A stretch of DNA of 64,000 nucleotides, from NCBI RefSeq assembly GCF_002101705.1, contig NZ_LQPC01000032.1:87883-151882 (forward strand), read 5' to 3'. The translations under genes and the position numbers were made by a program. Shown here in pieces: positions 55,621 through 63,970 of the stretch (positions are counted from its first letter, which is position 1; each line of letters starts with the position of its first letter). This DNA comes from Mycolicibacterium iranicum (lineage in GTDB: Bacteria; Actinomycetota; Actinomycetes; Mycobacteriales; Mycobacteriaceae). The notes under the pieces are model-generated. The model worked only from the letters and a program-made list of their open reading frames with translations, did not search any database and was not told where the DNA came from.

Positions 55621-57486
55621 GTGCCGACGACTCTGCGACGCGTCAGCGCCAGTGTCGGAGCAGTGGTGATGACGCTGGCGATGATCACCGGCTGCACGGT
55701 CAGCCCGCCGCCCGCGCCGCAGAGCACCGACACCACCGAATCGACTCCGCCGCCGCCGATGAAGGCGACGCAGATCATCGTGGCGATCGATTCGATCGGG
55801 CCCGGCTTCAACTCGCATCTGCTGTCCGACCAGTCGCCGGTCAACGCGGCGATCAGCTCACTGGTGCTGCCGAGTTCGTTCCGGCCCGTCCCGGATTCCC
55901 GCACGCCGACAGGCTCGTCGTGGGTGATGGACACCTCGCTGCTGGAGTCGGCCGAGGTCACCAGCCAGGACCCGTTCACCGTCACCTACAAGATCCGACC
56001 GGAAGCCCAGTGGACGGACAACGCGCCGATCGCCGCGGACGACTTCTGGTACCTGTGGCGGCAGATGGTCAGCCAGCCCGGCGCCGTGGACCCGGCCGGC
56101 TACGACCTGATCACCGGGGTGCAGTCCGTCGAGGGCGGCAAGACGGCGGTCGTCACGTTCTCCCAGCCCTACCCGGCGTGGCGGGAGCTGTTCAACGACA
56201 TCCTGCCTGCGCACATCGTCAAAGACGTTCCCGGTGGTTTCGCCGCCGGACTCGCGCAGGCGCTGCCGGTGACCGGCGGGCAGTTCCGGGTCGACACCAT
56301 CGACCCGCAGCGCGACGAGATCCTGTTGGCGCGCAACGACCGCTACTGGGGTGAGCCTGCCACCCCCGACCTGATCCTGTTCCGCCGCGCAGGCACCCCC
56401 GCCGCACTGGCCGACTCGATCCGTAACGGCGACACCCAGGTGGCTCAGGTGCACGGCGGCTCGGCGGTCTTCGCTCAGCTCTCGGCAATTCCCGACGTGC
56501 GTACCGCCCGCATCGTGACCCCGCGCGTCATGCAGCTCACGCTGCGCGCCCAGCAGCCCGCGCTGGCCGAAACCCCGGTCCGCAAGGCTGTGCTCGGTCT
56601 GCTCGACGTCGACTTGCTCGCCGCGGTCGGGGCCGGAGACGACAACACCGTCACACTGGCCCAGGCGCAGGTGCGGTCGCCCTCGGACCCCGGCTACGTG
56701 CCTACCGCCCCGCCCGCGATGGCGCGCGAGGAGGCCATGGCCCTGCTCGGGGAGGCCGGCTACCAGATCGAACCGGTCGAGACGCCGGACCCACCCGCAC
56801 CCGCACCGCCCGACAACAATCGCGGCAGGCTCGTCAAGGATGGTGAGCCGCTGACCCTGGTGCTCGGTGTCGCCGCCAACGACCCCACATCGGTGGCCGT
56901 CGCCAATACGGCCGCCGACCAGTTGCGCAGCGTCGGCATCGCGGCGTCGGTGTCGGCGCTGGATCCGGTGACGCTGTACGGCGAAGCGCTCGTCAACAAC
57001 TTCGTCGACGCGGTGATCGGCTGGCACCCCGCCGGCGGCGACCTTGCAACGGCGCTGGCATCCCGGTACGGCTGCCCGGCCCTGCAGGCCACCGCCGTCC
57101 CGACCACGGCGGGGGCGCCGTCGCCCACTCCGGATGCGCCGGCACCGCCCCGAACCACGCAGCCTGCGCGCACCACCGCTACTCAGTCGCCGCCCGCGCC
57201 GGCGCCGGAATCAGGCCAGCTCGTCCAGGCGCCGAGCAACATCACCGGAATCTGCGACCGCAGCATCCAGCCCAGAATCGACGCGGCGCTGCACGGGACC
57301 GCCGACATCGCCGAGGTGATCGACGACGTCGAGCCGCGGCTGTGGGAGATGTCGACCGTATTGCCGATCCTGCAGGACACCACGATCGTCGCGGCAGGTC
57401 CCAGCGTCCAGAACGTCAGCCTGACCGGCGCGGTGCCGGTCGGGATCGTCGGAGACGCCGGCGCCTGGGTCAAGCTTCCGCAGTAG
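55621..57486 (+). CDS. lpqW: Lipoprotein LpqW, peptide-binding-like, PIM/LAM pathway
   Basis: 621 residues. Lipobox LAMITGC (Cys about residue 25) after a hydrophobic signal, then a substrate-binding (SBP_bac_5) fold: YKIRPEAQWTDNAPIAADDFWYLWRQMV, TFSQPYPAWRELFNDILPAHIV, LVLGVAANDPTSVAVANTAADQLRSVGIA. A Pro/Thr-rich linker (PTTAGAPSPTPDAPAPPRTTQPARTT, about 495-540) interrupts the second lobe. LpqW controls the balance between polar PIMs and LM/LAM, acting at PimE, which is encoded upstream in this window. No ABC permease is adjacent, consistent with a non-transport role. Confidence 0.92.
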   Translation: MPTTLRRVSASVGAVVMTLAMITGCTVSPPPAPQSTDTTESTPPPPMKATQIIVAIDSIGPGFNSHLLSDQSPVNAAISSLVLPSSFRPVPDSRTPTGSSWVMDTSLLESAEVTSQDPFTVTYKIRPEAQWTDNAPIAADDFWYLWRQMVSQPGAVDPAGYDLITGVQSVEGGKTAVVTFSQPYPAWRELFNDILPAHIVKDVPGGFAAGLAQALPVTGGQFRVDTIDPQRDEILLARNDRYWGEPATPDLILFRRAGTPAALADSIRNGDTQVAQVHGGSAVFAQLSAIPDVRTARIVTPRVMQLTLRAQQPALAETPVRKAVLGLLDVDLLAAVGAGDDNTVTLAQAQVRSPSDPGYVPTAPPAMAREEAMALLGEAGYQIEPVETPDPPAPAPPDNNRGRLVKDGEPLTLVLGVAANDPTSVAVANTAADQLRSVGIAASVSALDPVTLYGEALVNNFVDAVIGWHPAGGDLATALASRYGCPALQATAVPTTAGAPSPTPDAPAPPRTTQPARTTATQSPPAPAPESGQLVQAPSNITGICDRSIQPRIDAALHGTADIAEVIDDVEPRLWEMSTVLPILQDTTIVAAGPSVQNVSLTGAVPVGIVGDAGAWVKLPQ

Positions 57487-58717
57487 TGCCCGGGCGGTTC
57501 GCCACCCGTCTGCGCCGGAGGACGGCGATCCCGTACGACGCATACGCGCCGATCGCGAACACGACCAAAAGCCAGATCGGAGGGCGGGCCAGCTCCCACA
57601 CGAACAGCGCCGCGAACAACGGCGAACGTTGCGTGATCGCCAGCACGCCCGCCGCGCAACTCAACGACACCGCGGCCACGTGCAATTGCGTTCCGGCCCA
57701 CTGGTTCAGCGCCAGCGTCACCAGGGCCCCCGCAGCTGCGCCCGTGGCCAGCGCGGGGGTCAGCAGGCCACCCACGGCGCCCGCTCGCAGGAACAGCGTG
57801 GTGAGCAGCGGCTTGAGAATCAGGATCAGTGCAGCCGAGGTCAGCGTGAGCTCGCTGTTCATGCTGACGTCGAGGATGCTGCGGCCGTTGCCCGGTAGTT
57901 CGGGCAGCCAGATCGAGCAGATCCCGGTCAGCAGGCCCGCTGCCGCGATCCCTGGAATCACCAGCCAGGAGTCGACTTTCAGCGTTGGCGCCGCATTCAT
58001 CACCCGGTCGAACGCCAGCCCGACTGCCACCGCGAGTGGCGCGAGAGCCAGCGCCAGAAACGCCAGCAGATACGACAGGTCGGCCTCCGGCCACGACAGT
58101 GGGTGCTCGAGATGGGTGACGGGCGCCGCGACCGCGACCGCGATGCTGGACGTGATCAGCGCCGTACCGAGCGCCCGCGGATGCCACGTGCCGAGCAGGA
58201 TGCGCGCGGCGAATACCGCGCCTCCGAGAGGGACGCTGTAGACCGCGCCGAGACCGGCGCCCGCGGCGCACGCGAGCAGGATTGTGCGGTCGGCGTCGGT
58301 CAGGGCGAGCCGGGACACGCCGAAATCGCCCCACGCCGCGGCGAGTTGGCGCGGCGCGCCCTCGCGGCCCAGCGAGGCCCCCGATCCGACCAGAAGCACC
58401 TGAAGGCCCGCGTCGGCGGACATCAGCAGCCGCGGCACGGGCTGTTCCCCGGCGAGCGTCGCCGACAGCGACGGCTGCTTGTAGCGCCTGCGCATCGCCC
58501 ACCAGCCGACACCGGCGAGCGCGCCGCCGAGCATCGGACCGACCGCGCGGCGAACGTGGTTGCTGCCTTCGACACCGTCGAGCAGCGAACCGAACGAGTA
58601 GTGGTAGGTGAGGTGTTCGATGCCGTGCAGCAGCAGCGTGGTGGCGGCGCCGGCGATCCCCGCGAGCAGACCGATGACGACGACCGCACACCCGAAGTGG
58701 ACGGCGCGGCGGTGCAC
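57470..58717 (-). CDS. ClC-family chloride channel/antiporter
   Basis: 415 residues. ClC filter motifs: GSGASLGREGAPRQ (GREGP-like, about 110-123), the P-N-region LPGNGRS, and LRAGAVGGLLTPALATGAAAGALV; no clear CBS domain at the C-terminus. About ten helices. Residues for the proton glutamates are partly present (GREG). It exchanges Cl- for H+ or conducts Cl-. It is convergent with lpqW, overlapping it by 17 bp, and divergent from mshB. I do not recall a ClC gene here in Mtb. Confidence 0.88.
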   Translation of the reverse strand: MHRRAVHFGCAVVVIGLLAGIAGAATTLLLHGIEHLTYHYSFGSLLDGVEGSNHVRRAVGPMLGGALAGVGWWAMRRRYKQPSLSATLAGEQPVPRLLMSADAGLQVLLVGSGASLGREGAPRQLAAAWGDFGVSRLALTDADRTILLACAAGAGLGAVYSVPLGGAVFAARILLGTWHPRALGTALITSSIAVAVAAPVTHLEHPLSWPEADLSYLLAFLALALAPLAVAVGLAFDRVMNAAPTLKVDSWLVIPGIAAAGLLTGICSIWLPELPGNGRSILDVSMNSELTLTSAALILILKPLLTTLFLRAGAVGGLLTPALATGAAAGALVTLALNQWAGTQLHVAAVSLSCAAGVLAITQRSPLFAALFVWELARPPIWLLVVFAIGAYASYGIAVLRRRRVANRPGTTAEA

Positions 58718-58777
58718 GAGGGGAATCTATGCCAGGGCGGGCGTCCGCGACGGGCAACGAGCGGGCAAGCTGATCGG

Positions 58778-59644
58778 ATGGAGACGCCGCGGCTGCTTTT
58801 CGTCCACGCTCACCCCGACGACGAGACGATCATGACGGGGGCCACCATCGCGCATTACGTCGCGCGCGGGGCGCAGGTGCAGGTGATCACGTGCACACTC
58901 GGCGAGGAGGGCGAGGTCATCGGCGACCAGTGGGCGAAACTCGCGGTCGACCACGCCGATCAGCTCGGCGGCTACCGCGTAGCGGAGCTGACGGCCGCGC
59001 TGGCCGCGCTGGGTGTCGACGGTCCCCGGTACCTCGGCGGTGCGGGCCGGTGGCGCGATTCGGGCATGGAGGGCACCCCCGCCCGGGCGCAGGAACGGTT
59101 CGTCGACGGCGACTTCGCCGAGCAGACGGCGACATTGGCGGCGGTGATCGACGAGCTGCGCCCGCACGTCGTCGTCACCTACGACCCGAACGGCGGATAC
59201 GGCCACCCCGACCACATCCACACCCATCGGGTAACGACGGCCGCGGTCGGCCAGTCGGCCTGGCAGGTGCCCAAGCTGTACTGGACGGTGACGTCGGCCA
59301 CGGCGCTGGCTGCCGGTCTCGGCGATATGGGCGACGTGCCCGACGGGTGGATCAGGGTCTCCGCCGACGACCTGCCCCAGTTCGGTTTCGCCGACGACGC
59401 CATCGACGCGGCGCTTGATCTGGCACCGCATTCGCCCGCCCGGGTGGAGGCGCTGCGAGCCCACGCCACCCAGGTGACGGTCGCCCCCGACGGGCGTAGC
59501 TTCGCGCTGTCGAACAACCTTGCGCTGCCGATCGACTCGACCGAGTATTACGTCCTGGCCGGCCTTGCGGACGGGGTCACCCCGGGGGAGCGCGACGACC
59601 GTGGCTGGGAAACCGACCTGCTTTCGGGATTGACCCTCGGTTGA
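58778..59644 (+). CDS. mshB: N-acetyl-glucosaminyl-inositol deacetylase MshB
   Basis: 288 residues from ATG 58778; the long upstream frame is antisense to the ClC gene. LmbE/PIG-L fold with zinc ligands His12 and Asp15 (VHAHPDDE, residues 9-16) and the second site GYGHPDHIHTH (His). It removes the acetyl group from GlcNAc-Ins, step 2 of mycothiol biosynthesis. Followed within 60 bp by a small ORF and a membrane gene, which may be cotranscribed. Confidence 0.95.
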   Translation: METPRLLFVHAHPDDETIMTGATIAHYVARGAQVQVITCTLGEEGEVIGDQWAKLAVDHADQLGGYRVAELTAALAALGVDGPRYLGGAGRWRDSGMEGTPARAQERFVDGDFAEQTATLAAVIDELRPHVVVTYDPNGGYGHPDHIHTHRVTTAAVGQSAWQVPKLYWTVTSATALAAGLGDMGDVPDGWIRVSADDLPQFGFADDAIDAALDLAPHSPARVEALRAHATQVTVAPDGRSFALSNNLALPIDSTEYYVLAGLADGVTPGERDDRGWETDLLSGLTLG

Positions 59645-59699
59645 CCGCACCCTCACCGGGTAAGCTCCCGGCAACCGACCGCGCACGGAAGGGCACGAC

Positions 59700-59807
59700 A
59701 TGGACCAGGATCTCGATCCCAACCTGCAGCACTGGCAGGACCGTCTGGACAACTATCAGTGGGTGGTCGGCTCGCTCGTCTCGCTGCTCGACAGCATCCC
59801 GACCTGA
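59700..59807 (+). CDS. 35-residue small ORF after mshB with good ribosome site
   Basis: MDQDLDPNLQHWQDRLDNYQ... ending VSLLDSIPT; acidic N-terminal half and a hydrophobic C-terminal helix (WVVGSLVSLLDSI), so an amphipathic or membrane-tethered peptide. GGAAGGG (59687-59693) sits 6 nt before the ATG, among the better ribosome sites in this region, and a -10-like TAAGCT (59661-59666) precedes it. Its stop is 5 bp before the TTG of the next gene, suggesting coupling. Not recognised; could be a leader peptide or a true microprotein. Confidence 0.48.
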   Translation: MDQDLDPNLQHWQDRLDNYQWVVGSLVSLLDSIPT

Positions 59808-59812
59808 CGGCG

Positions 59813-60190
59813 TTGGCCTCGCCGGCCCCCAGCCGGCTACGTCTGGTTCTTCTCGCACTTCTCGCCGTCGACGGCGTCCTCTCGGCTCTGATGGCCGTCT
59901 TCTTTCTTCCGCTGCGGATCGGCTCGGTCCCGTTCCCGATCAGCGCGCTACTCAGCGGCATCCTGAACGCGGCTCTGGTGTGGGCGGCGTTCCAGTGGAC
60001 CTCGGTGCCCCGCCTTGCCGCACTGCCGCTGTGGACGTGGCTCGCGACGGTCGTGATGTTCACGGTCGTCACCCCGGGCGACGACATCGTCTTCGGAGGC
60101 AGCGGTGTCATGGAGTTCGGCTCGGTGCTGCTCGTCGCGGTCGGGGCGCTGCCTGCAGCGTGGATCGTGGTGCACCCGCCCAGCCGATGA
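59813..60190 (+). CDS. Small membrane protein (Rv1171-like)
   Basis: 125 residues from TTG 59813 (an upstream GTG at 59759 would give 143). Four helices: LVLLALLAVDGVLSALMAVFFLPL, PISALLSGILNAALVWAAFQW, PLWTWLATVVMFTVVTPGDDIVFGG, MEFGSVLLVAVGALPAAWIVV. Conserved TPGDDIVFGGSG loop between helices 3 and 4. Unknown function. The TTG start lacks a ribosome site, consistent with coupling to the 35-residue ORF. The last codons lie in the first copy of the 32-bp tandem repeat. Confidence 0.7.
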   Translation: MASPAPSRLRLVLLALLAVDGVLSALMAVFFLPLRIGSVPFPISALLSGILNAALVWAAFQWTSVPRLAALPLWTWLATVVMFTVVTPGDDIVFGGSGVMEFGSVLLVAVGALPAAWIVVHPPSR

Positions 60191-60270
60191 GCGCTTGCGC
60201 GAAGAGTTACGACGGCCGATGAGCGCTTGCGCGAAGAGTTACGACGGCCGATGAGCGCTTGCGCGAAGAG
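60184..60270 (+). repeat. 32-bp tandem repeat (2.7 copies) from the stop codon, encoding nested mini-ORFs
   Basis: Copies begin at 60184, 60216 and 60248; the third is 23 bp. Each copy contains ATGAGCGCTTGCGCGAAGAG. Starting inside the stop of the membrane gene (TGA 60188-60190), mini-ORF 1 (60187-60222) and 2 (60219-60254) encode the same peptide MSACAKSYDGR and are chained by ATGA overlaps. The third (60251-60379) reads MSACAKSIEQVGRTPMGASG... 42 residues and ends 29 bp before fbiC. Confidence 0.85.
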
Positions 60271-60407
60271 CATCGAGCAGGTGGGGCGGACGCCGATGGG
60301 CGCGTCCGGTGACTACTGTGGCCCTATGTCTTGCCTAAGGCACGCCCGCGCTGTTTCAGATAGTGAGACGGCTGGATGATCCGACACGACGCCGGGGTTA
60401 AAGGGAA

Positions 60408-62987
60408 GTGGCTCTGAACACCCAGCGCGGCGCCGATCTTCCCAGCCCGGTAGTCCCACCGAAGTCCGACGCGCCCAGTCCCGCCGCCCTGCGGCGCGTG
60501 CTGCGGCGGGCCCGTGACGGGGTGGCCCTCAATGTGGACGAGGCCGCGGTGGCGATGACCGCCCGCGGCGACGATCTTGTCGATCTGTGTGCGTCGGCGT
60601 CGCGAGTACGTGATGCGGGCCTGGAGGCTGCGGGGCGCCGCGGCCCGGGCGGCGGGTTGCCGGTGTCATATTCGCGCAAGGTGTTCATCCCGGTGACCCA
60701 CCTGTGTCGCGACAAGTGTCACTACTGCACATTCGTCACGGTGCCCGGCCGGCTTCGCGCCGAGGGCCGCGGCATGTTCATGGAACCCGACGAGATCCTC
60801 GACGTCGCGCGGCGCGGAGCCCAATTGGGTTGCAAGGAAGCGTTGTTCACCTTGGGGGACCGGCCGGAGGCGCGCTGGGACGAGGCGCGCCAATGGCTCG
60901 ACGAGCGCGGCTACGATTCGACACTCGACTACGTGCGTGCGATGGCGATCCGGGTGCTGGAAGAAACGGGGCTGCTGCCGCACCTGAACCCGGGCGTCAT
61001 GTCGTGGGCGGAGCTGTCCCGGCTCAAGCCGGTGGCCCCATCGATGGGCATGATGCTCGAGACCACGTCGCGCCGGCTGTTCGAGACCAAGGGTGAAGCC
61101 CACTACGGATCACCGGACAAGGATCCGGAGGTGCGTCTGCGCACGCTCGACGACGCGGGCCGGCTCTCGATCCCCTTCACCACCGGTCTGCTGGTCGGCA
61201 TCGGCGAAAACCTGACCGAGCGCGCGGAGACGGTGCACGCAATCCGCCGCTCGCACAAGGAGTTCGGGCACGTGCAGGAAGTCATCGTGCAGAACTTCCG
61301 CGCCAAGACCCACACCGCCATGGCCGGTGCCCCCGACGCGGGTATGGACGACTTTCTGGCGACCATCGCGGTGGCGCGGCTGGTCCTGGGCCCCAAGATG
61401 CGGATCCAGGCCCCTCCGAACCTCGTCTCGCGTGAGGAATGTCTGGCGTTGATCGGCGCCGGCGTCGACGACTGGGGTGGGGTGTCGCCGCTGACGCCGG
61501 ATCACGTGAACCCGGAGCGGCCCTGGCCGGCCCTCGACGAACTCGCCGCCGTGACCGCAGAGGCTGGCTACGAGCTGGTGCAGCGGTTGACCGCCCAGCC
61601 CCAGTACGTGCAGGCCGGGGCGGCGTGGATCGACCCTCGCGTGATGGGGCAAGTCAGCGCACTCGCCGACCCCGACACCGGCTACGCGCTGGACGTCAAC
61701 CCGGTCGGGCGGCCGTGGCAGGAGCCCGACGAGGCCACCGAATCGCTGGGCCGGGTCGATCTGCACAGCGCGATCGACTCCGAAGGCCGGCTGACCGAAA
61801 CCCGCAGCGATCTGGGCAGTGCCTTCGGGGACTGGGAGTCGATCCGAGCCAAGGTCGAAGAACTCGCGGCGCGCGCACCCGAACGTCTCGACACCGATGT
61901 GCTCGCCGCGCTGCGCTCAGCGGAGAAGGATCCTGCCGGATGCTCGGATGCGGAGTATCTGGCGTTGGCCACCGCGGACGGTCCTGCGCTGGATGCGGTG
62001 GCGGCGCTGGCTGATTCGCTGCGCCGCGAGGTGGTGGGCGACGACGTCACGTTCGTGGTGAACCGCAACATCAACTTCACCAACATCTGCTACACCGGGT
62101 GCCGGTTCTGTGCGTTCGCGCAACGCAAAGGCGACGCCGACGCGTACTCGCTCTCGACATCCGAGGTCGCCGACCGTGCCTGGGAGGCCCACGTCGCCGG
62201 CGCCACCGAAGTGTGCATGCAGGGCGGTATCGACCCCGAACTGCCCGTCACCGGCTACGCCGACCTCGTGCGCGCGGTCAAGGCGCGGGTGCCGTCGATG
62301 CACGTGCACGCGTTCAGCCCGATGGAGATCGCCAACGGTGTCACCCGTTCCGGCACCAGCATCCGGGAATGGCTGACCGCGCTCCGTGAAGCCGGGCTCG
62401 GGTCGATTCCGGGCACGGCCGCAGAGATCTTGGATGACGAAGTGCGGTGGGTGCTGACCAAGGGCAAGTTGCCGACCTCGATGTGGATCGAGGTCGTCAC
62501 CACGGCCCATGAGGTCGGGCTGCGCTCGTCGTCGACGATGATGTACGGTCACGTCGACACCCCGAAGCACTGGGTCGGACATCTCAACGTGCTCAAGGGA
62601 ATTCAGGACCAGACCGGTGGCTTCACCGAGTTCGTGCCGCTGCCGTTCGTGCACCAGTCCAGCCCGCTCTACCTGGCTGGCGGGGCACGGCCCGGCCCCA
62701 CCCACCGCGACAACCGCGCCGTGCACGCGCTGGCGCGAATCATGCTGCACGGCCGCATCCCGTCGATTCAGACCAGCTGGGTCAAACTCGGCGTCGAACG
62801 CACCCAGGTCATGCTCAACGGCGGCGCCAACGATCTCGGTGGCACGCTGATGGAAGAAACCATCTCCCGCATGGCCGGCTCCGAGAACGGCTCCGCAAAG
62901 ACCGTCGCGGAGCTGGTGGCCATCGCCGAGGGGATCGGCCGCCCGGCACGCCAACGCACGACGGACTACAGCCCGCTGGCGGCCTAG
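60408..62987 (+). CDS. fbiC: FO synthase FbiC (bifunctional radical SAM)
   Basis: 859 residues, both halves of FO synthase fused (CofG + CofH). Each half has its own 4Fe-4S radical SAM motif: CRDKCHYC (Cys100, 104, 107) and CYTGCRFC (Cys561, 565, 568). It makes the deazaflavin FO from 5-amino-6-ribitylaminouracil and tyrosine, for coenzyme F420. GTG 60408 follows AAAGGGAA. F420-using enzymes are common here, including the Rv1155-like gene at 36144. Full length and no anomalies. Confidence 0.97.
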   Translation: MALNTQRGADLPSPVVPPKSDAPSPAALRRVLRRARDGVALNVDEAAVAMTARGDDLVDLCASASRVRDAGLEAAGRRGPGGGLPVSYSRKVFIPVTHLCRDKCHYCTFVTVPGRLRAEGRGMFMEPDEILDVARRGAQLGCKEALFTLGDRPEARWDEARQWLDERGYDSTLDYVRAMAIRVLEETGLLPHLNPGVMSWAELSRLKPVAPSMGMMLETTSRRLFETKGEAHYGSPDKDPEVRLRTLDDAGRLSIPFTTGLLVGIGENLTERAETVHAIRRSHKEFGHVQEVIVQNFRAKTHTAMAGAPDAGMDDFLATIAVARLVLGPKMRIQAPPNLVSREECLALIGAGVDDWGGVSPLTPDHVNPERPWPALDELAAVTAEAGYELVQRLTAQPQYVQAGAAWIDPRVMGQVSALADPDTGYALDVNPVGRPWQEPDEATESLGRVDLHSAIDSEGRLTETRSDLGSAFGDWESIRAKVEELAARAPERLDTDVLAALRSAEKDPAGCSDAEYLALATADGPALDAVAALADSLRREVVGDDVTFVVNRNINFTNICYTGCRFCAFAQRKGDADAYSLSTSEVADRAWEAHVAGATEVCMQGGIDPELPVTGYADLVRAVKARVPSMHVHAFSPMEIANGVTRSGTSIREWLTALREAGLGSIPGTAAEILDDEVRWVLTKGKLPTSMWIEVVTTAHEVGLRSSSTMMYGHVDTPKHWVGHLNVLKGIQDQTGGFTEFVPLPFVHQSSPLYLAGGARPGPTHRDNRAVHALARIMLHGRIPSIQTSWVKLGVERTQVMLNGGANDLGGTLMEETISRMAGSENGSAKTVAELVAIAEGIGRPARQRTTDYSPLAA

Positions 62988-63172
62988 GTTTCGTTGCACA
63001 GCTCTTGCACCGCGAGCGCCGCTTTGCACCGCGAGCGCGCGTGTCTGCACGCCGACGCGCCGCTGCCGGTGGCATATCGCGCACGGTCGCGGCGCTCGAG
63101 TGCGCGCGCTCTGTGCGGCGAACTCAGGTCCTGGTCGCTGAATTTCGGAACTGGCCAGCAACCGCGCCCCTG

Positions 63173-63487
63173 CTAGGTGGTGAGCTCGATATCGAGCAGG
63201 CGGGCATACTGCTGCCCGGAATGGAGGTCACGTTCGACGACACCGCCCTGCGGAACCGGCCGAGGATAGGAAATTTTCAACACCCGCAGAGCCGGAATCG
63301 GATATAGATGAACGGTCTCTGGGTTCACTCCGTAGACAGCGCCGATCGCTTCGGCACCGAGCTGCGGACTCTCTACGTACCGGTCGTAATGGTCTTGGCC
63401 ATCGAACATCAAGTCAATCGTGACCCAGAACGGCCCCGCAACCTTGGACCTGACGTGGCGGCAGACTTCGCGGACTGTAGGCATCAC
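63173..63487 (-). CDS. DUF4387-family protein
   Basis: 104 residues: VREVCRHVRSKVAGPFWVTIDLMFDGQDHYDRYVESPQLGAEAIGAVYGVNPETVHLYPIPALRVLKISYPRPVPQGGVVERDLHSGQQYARLLDIEL, the DUF4387 pattern (RHVRSK.AGPFW.TID..F...). It overlaps the AtuA-like fragment by ATGA and is normally its partner in acyclic terpene or related acyl-CoA degradation clusters, as an accessory subunit. Intact, with ordinary length. Convergent with fbiC at about 185 bp. Confidence 0.82.
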   Translation of the reverse strand: MMPTVREVCRHVRSKVAGPFWVTIDLMFDGQDHYDRYVESPQLGAEAIGAVYGVNPETVHLYPIPALRVLKISYPRPVPQGGVVERDLHSGQQYARLLDIELTT

Positions 63488-63933
63488 CGGCCACTTTCTG
63501 ATCTGGCTGATCCGGTCTCGATCGTCTTGATCCGGACCAGCTCAAGCGGATCATCGACGCTGACCGCATGATTCAGCACGAACTGATACACGGCGCCGCG
63601 GTCAATGTGGCCCGGCGTGAAAGCCCAGCCATAACTTGGCAACTCCATTCCCATGCGGACCGGCATGTGGAAGAAGTACGGATTGCATGCCTTTGCGATC
63701 TCGCTGGCGATCTCCTGCGTTCTCGCGGTGAAGACGCCGAGCATGCCGATCTCCAACGGCACCGCGCCGTCTGGAGGTGGCATACCGCTGACGCCGTTCC
63801 AGCCATACATGCGCAACGAGATGTGGAATTCGTCCGCGCTGACACCAGTTGCCGACTCTGAGCGTTGCGTCAGAGTCAGGAGCATCTTGTCGTGGAAGGT
63901 CTGCGGATCAGCGAGGACGTCGGGTGCCGACGG
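63484..63933 (-). pseudogene. 3' fragment of an AtuA-family (DUF1446) gene, truncated at the right edge repeats
   Basis: The frame reads back from the stop at 63484 to ...DVLADPQTFHDKMLLTLTQRSE with the first in-frame ATG at 63885 and a stop (TGA, 63934-63936) just above, so the rest of the protein (several hundred residues in the family) is missing. Recognisable C-terminal text: VPLEIGMLGVFTARTQEIASEIAKACNPYFFH and GHIDRGAVYQFVLNHAVSVDDPLELVRI, as in AtuA proteins. The break coincides with the first 13-bp direct repeat at 63933. Either a mobile element or rearrangement cut the gene. Confidence 0.7.
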
Positions 63934-63970
63934 TCACGTAATTCCCCAGGGGCTGCCGTCACGTAATTCC
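63933..63970. repeat. 13-bp direct repeats at the right edge
   Basis: GTCACGTAATTCC occurs at 63933-63945 and again at 63958-63970, 25 bp apart, each preceded by similar CCG/CGG bases. Multiple short end-repeats like these are typical of IS21-type element ends. No transposase is visible before the window closes at 64000. Confidence 0.5.

Noticed and set aside
58103..58777. Extension of mshB upstream
   Set aside because: It is the complement of the ClC gene; the LmbE fold begins METPRLLFVHAHPDDE at 58778.
63008..63050. Short direct repeat TTGCACCGCGAGCG after fbiC as a mobile element end
   Set aside because: Two copies a few bases apart in GC-rich spacer, no transposase or inverted end.
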